A DNA stretch of 64,000 nt from Hymenobacter wooponensis (lineage in GTDB: Bacteria; Bacteroidota; Bacteroidia; Cytophagales; Hymenobacteraceae). Under the pieces are notes generated by a model. It made no database searches, was not told where the DNA came from, and worked only from the letters and a program-made list of their open reading frames with translations. The stretch's first letter is position 1, and each line of letters begins with the position of its first letter. Position numbers and translations under genes: made by a program. Positions 61,204-64,000 of this stretch are shown here, one piece after another. The stretch is taken from contig NZ_SRKZ01000002.1 of the NCBI RefSeq assembly GCF_004745865.1, forward strand, positions 868,001 through 932,000, given 5' to 3'.

Positions 61204-61920
61204 CTACTTCTGAGCAGTCACTGGCTGCTGTAGCATAGGCTGAAGCACGGCCCATACGTTGCGGGCTACCAGGCGGTGGCCGGCGGGCGTGGGGTGAATA
61301 CCGTCGCGCTGGTTGAGCTTTCTCACGCCGCCTACGCCTTCCAGCAGGAAGGGAATCAGCTTGACCTGGTTTTTCTGGGCCAATTCGGCGTAGATCTTCT
61401 TGAACTGATTGGCGTAGTCGGGACCCATGTTAGGCGGGATTTGCATGCCGGCCAGCACAATCTGCGCCTGCGGGCTCCGGCGGCGCACGGTATCGATGAT
61501 GGCTTGCAGGTTACGGCGTGTATCGGTGAGGGGCAGGCCGCGCAGGCCGTCGTTGCCGCCTAGTTCCAGCACAAACACGCTCACCGGCTGGCGCAGCACC
61601 CAGCCCACGCGGCTGCGGCCACCAGCAGTGGTTTCGCCGCTCAGGCCAGCGTTAACGATGGTGTAGGCCAGTCCGGCCGAGTCTAGCTTCTGCCCGATGA
61701 GGGCCGGGAAAGCCTCGTCGGGCTCTACCCCGTAGCCGGCCGTGATGCTGTTGCCAAAGAACAGAATAGTTTGCGGGGCGGCTTTACCAGGGGCCTTCGG
61801 TGTTTGCGTGGCCGTAGTGGCCGGAGCCTCGGCGGTTTGGGTGGCCGTCTGGGAATCGGAATTACAGCTGACCAGGGCGCACAGGAGTGCGCCGCTCAGC
61901 AAGGACAAAACAGTTCTCAT
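61204..61920 (-). CDS. GDSL-type lipoprotein esterase (TesA-like arylesterase)
   Basis: 238 residues, lipoprotein signal ending in LVSC, then an Ala/Thr/Pro linker. SGNH motifs: block I reads FFGNSITAGYG (Asn57 before the catalytic Ser58, where Asp is usual), block II NAGLSGETTAGG, block III LGGNDGLRG, block V DGIHPTPAGH (Asp206, His209). Resembles TesA/arylesterase. It is divergent from an ABC pair of the YbbA/YbbP type, the same arrangement as tesA-ybbAP in Proteobacteria. Confidence 0.88.
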   Translation of the reverse strand: MRTVLSLLSGALLCALVSCNSDSQTATQTAEAPATTATQTPKAPGKAAPQTILFFGNSITAGYGVEPDEAFPALIGQKLDSAGLAYTIVNAGLSGETTAGGRSRVGWVLRQPVSVFVLELGGNDGLRGLPLTDTRRNLQAIIDTVRRRSPQAQIVLAGMQIPPNMGPDYANQFKKIYAELAQKNQVKLIPFLLEGVGGVRKLNQRDGIHPTPAGHRLVARNVWAVLQPMLQQPVTAQK

Positions 61921-62010
61921 GCAGGAAGTATTTGCGGGTAGTTGCCTAACGAAAGAAAGTATGCGTAAGGTTAATCCGTCTGCTAATAAGTAATTGATTA
62001 CTGATTGTTC

Positions 62011-62107
62011 GTTGTTGATTGATACTTGTTGATTGCCGACATCCTCTGAGTTGTATCAAACCACATGAAGTTTTCTACTTGACAATCAATAACCAGCAAT
62101 CAACAAC
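62011..62107. repeat. Inverted repeat in the divergent esterase/ABC promoter region
   Basis: Arms 62011-62035 and 62083-62107 are inverted, matching 21 of 25 bases (GTTGTTGATTG ... CAATCAACAAC). The ABC gene's GTG start is just downstream. It can form a hairpin in the leader, with no T-run. Confidence 0.5.
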
Positions 62108-62120
62108 CAACCCATTCTTC

Positions 62121-62825
62121 GTGCTTAAAGTCGAAAACCTCACTAAGTCCTATTCCAGCGGCGGCCGGGCCCTGACCGTGCTGGAATCCGTCAGCTTTGA
62201 GCTGGCCGCCGGCGACACCTTTTCCATCGTCGGGCCGTCGGGCAGCGGCAAAACCACCTTGCTAGGCCTGTGCGCAGGCCTCGACCGCGCCACGTCGGGC
62301 AGCGTGTGGCTCAATGGGGTGCAACTGGATGCGCTGACCGAAGACCAGCGCGCCGCCGTCCGCAATCAGTACGTAGGCTTCATCTTCCAGAACTTCCAGC
62401 TGCTGCCCACCCTCACGGCCCTCGAAAACGTGCAGGTGCCCCTGGAGCTGCGCGGCGAAAAAGGCTCGGCCCGCGCCGCGCAGGAGCTGCTGGCCCGCGT
62501 AGGCCTGGCGGGGCGCGGCCATCACTACCCTACTCAGCTCTCGGGCGGGGAGCAGCAGCGCATCTCGCTGGCCCGGGCCTTTGCCAATAGGCCTACCATT
62601 TTGTTTGCCGATGAGCCCACGGGTAACCTCGACGCCGAAACTAGCGCCACGGTGGTAGACCTGCTGTTTGAGCTCAACCGCGAGGCCGGCACCACGCTCG
62701 TGCTCGTAACCCACGACCTGGAGCTGGCCGCTAAAACCCAGCGCGTGGTCCGGATTAAGGGCGGCTCCATGATTTCTGATTCCGGGGCCCCCGTTTCTTC
62801 TCCTGCCTCTTCCGCTACGCTATGA
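62121..62825 (+). CDS. ABC transporter ATP-binding protein (YbbA/LolD-like)
   Basis: About 234 residues from GTG 62121 (LKVENLTKSYSSGG); the frame extends upstream to TTG 62019 only through the inverted-repeat region. Walker A is GPSGSGKTT (38-46), the signature LSGGEQQRIS, Walker B ILFADEPTGNLD and the H-loop VTHD. The YbbA/LolD family drives FtsX-type permeases. Its stop overlaps the ATG of the permease (62822-62825). Confidence 0.93.
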   Translation: MLKVENLTKSYSSGGRALTVLESVSFELAAGDTFSIVGPSGSGKTTLLGLCAGLDRATSGSVWLNGVQLDALTEDQRAAVRNQYVGFIFQNFQLLPTLTALENVQVPLELRGEKGSARAAQELLARVGLAGRGHHYPTQLSGGEQQRISLARAFANRPTILFADEPTGNLDAETSATVVDLLFELNREAGTTLVLVTHDLELAAKTQRVVRIKGGSMISDSGAPVSSPASSATL

Positions 62826-64000
62826 GCCAGCTACCCTCCGCTAGGCCAGGGGCCGGCTGGCTGTGGCGCATGGCGTGGCGCGACAGCCGCCGCAGCCGCA
62901 GCCGCTTGCTGCTATTTATCTCGGCCATTGTGCTCGGCATTGCGGCCCTGGTGGGCATCAACGGCTTCGGGGATAACCTAGCCCGCACCATTGATGAGCA
63001 GGCCCAGGAACTGCTGGGCGCCGACCTAGTGCTGTCGGCCAGCCAGCCCTTTAAACCAGAATTTCAGCCCGTTATTGGGCCCGCCATTGTGGAGGGAGCC
63101 GCTGAGGCTGCCTTTCCCTCACTGGTACAGTTTCCGAAAGGAAATGGCGTGCGGTTGGCGCAGGTTCGAGCCCTTCAGGGCAAATTCCCCTATTATGGCG
63201 AGTGGTTGACTGAGCCCACGTCGGCAGCGCAGGAGTTCCAGCAGGCCTCGCTTACTAACCTGCCGATTGCCTTGGTTGATGATGCGCTCCTCGTGCAGTT
63301 TGCGGCCCGCGTCGGCGACTCCATTCGGGTGGGACGAGTGGTATTCCGGATTGCGGGCCGGGTGCGCAAAACCCCGGGGCAGTCGGAGTTCAATGCCTCG
63401 GTGGCGCCCACCGTCTTCATCCCCGGCGACTACCAGCTTACCACGACGGGCCAAGCTGATACTACCTCTCTGCTCGCCCGCACGGAGCTTATCAAGCCCG
63501 GCAGCCGAGTGCAGTATCGCATCTACTATAAAATGCAGCCAGGCATTCCGCCGGAGCGCCTGAGTGACCCGTTGGTAGATATTCCCAGTCAAGAAAACAT
63601 TCGGGCCGAAACAGTGGCGAGCCGTAAGCAGCAAACCGGCCGCGCCTTTTCCGACCTTACCCGCTTCCTGAACCTGGTGGCCTTTGTAGCGCTGCTGCTG
63701 GGCTGCGTGGGCGTGGCCAGTGCCGTGAGCCTATACGTGCGCGAGAAGGTGGCCTCGGTGGCGGTGCTGCGGTGCCTAGGGGCTAGCGGCCGGCAAGCCT
63801 TGCTCATCTACCTGCTACAAACTGCCCTTATGGGGTTGGTGGGGGCCATAGTGGGGGCGGCGCTGGGGACGGCTATTCAGCTGCTGTTGCCGCGGCTGTT
63901 TGCCGGATTCCTGCCGGTGGCCGTGAGCACTACTATCTCCTGGAGCGCGGTAGGCCAGGGCGTGCTAACGGGCCTGCTAGTGGCGGTGCTGTTTGCCCTG
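62822..64000 (+). CDS. FtsX-family ABC permease (YbbP-like), runs off the window
   Basis: 393 N-terminal residues visible from ATG 62822. The frame is open to the last base. TM1 (about 28-50, LLLFISAIVLGIAALVGI) is followed by a large periplasmic domain (about 50-275), then TM2 (LNLVAFVALLLGCVGVASAV) and TM3, with the FtsX-type VAVLRCLGASGRQALLIYLLQ coupling region. YbbP proteins are roughly 800 residues with a second copy of this fold. The 4-base overlap with the ATPase gene shows they are one unit. Substrate is unknown; related systems move lipids or lipoproteins. Confidence 0.9.
   Translation, partial: MSQLPSARPGAGWLWRMAWRDSRRSRSRLLLFISAIVLGIAALVGINGFGDNLARTIDEQAQELLGADLVLSASQPFKPEFQPVIGPAIVEGAAEAAFPSLVQFPKGNGVRLAQVRALQGKFPYYGEWLTEPTSAAQEFQQASLTNLPIALVDDALLVQFAARVGDSIRVGRVVFRIAGRVRKTPGQSEFNASVAPTVFIPGDYQLTTTGQADTTSLLARTELIKPGSRVQYRIYYKMQPGIPPERLSDPLVDIPSQENIRAETVASRKQQTGRAFSDLTRFLNLVAFVALLLGCVGVASAVSLYVREKVASVAVLRCLGASGRQALLIYLLQTALMGLVGAIVGAALGTAIQLLLPRLFAGFLPVAVSTTISWSAVGQGVLTGLLVAVLFAL

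Overview
The window looks like a chromosomal segment of a Bacteroidota bacterium of the order Cytophagales, most plausibly Hymenobacter or a close relative. The assignment is from gene content, not from a search. It has a moderately GC-rich coding background and two secreted proteins ending in type IX secretion (T9SS) sorting domains. It also has a SusD-type outer-membrane lipoprotein relic, a DUF5686/carboxypeptidase-regulatory-domain protein, a TamA/TamB-like pair, few Shine-Dalgarno-like sites and two promoters of the Bacteroidota type (TTG ... TAnnTTTG). No rRNA, tRNA, CRISPR array, transposase or phage gene was seen.

Layout. 0-2.3 kb: the 5' end of a GH3 glycosidase diverges from a decayed locus in which an ECF sigma factor is fused in frame to the middle of a SusD gene. 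This is apparently a deletion scar of a polysaccharide-utilisation locus. 2.7-6.2 kb: a hybrid sensor kinase and an outer-membrane barrel protein. 6.3-11.8 kb: molybdenum-cofactor genes moeA, moaC, mobA (with an N-terminal extension), moaE, moaD and moaA. 11.9-16.8 kb: a small ECF sigma plus anti-sigma-like protein, ClpP, an alpha/beta hydrolase, a GH88/GH105-type hydrolase and a DUF2490 protein. 16.8-26.5 kb: a second molybdenum block with a MOT1-type molybdate transporter, MoeB-rhodanese, FdhD, a small coupled protein and two tandem FdhF/YdeP-type molybdopterin oxidoreductases. 26.6-27.5 kb: a BLUF photoreceptor and a small hydrophilic protein. 27.7-35.5 kb: the TamA/BamA-like and TamB-like genes. 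35.8-38.6 kb: a 4-alpha-glucanotransferase with two starch-binding domains. 38.9-50.5 kb: two large convergent T9SS cargo proteins. 50.9-56.6 kb: a thioredoxin-reductase-like flavoprotein, a DUF5686 protein, a small unknown and an M28 peptidase. 57.0-61.1 kb: a compact ethanolamine operon (permease, eutB, DUF1810, eutC) without microcompartment genes. 61.2-64 kb: a TesA-like lipoprotein esterase divergent from a YbbA/YbbP-like ABC pair, the permease running off the end.

How the genes work together. The two molybdenum blocks form a nearly complete route: molybdate entry (MOT1), MoaA/C, MoaD/E with MoeB, MoeA, MobA, and FdhD delivering to the FdhF/YdeP enzymes. No MogA/MoaB adenylyltransferase is visible. 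The two T9SS proteins share a homologous C-terminal module. The window also carries three families of palindromic intergenic repeats. Two of them are nested into a composite element present twice. A 10-mer, CTAGGCCAGT, is strikingly over-represented in both orientations.
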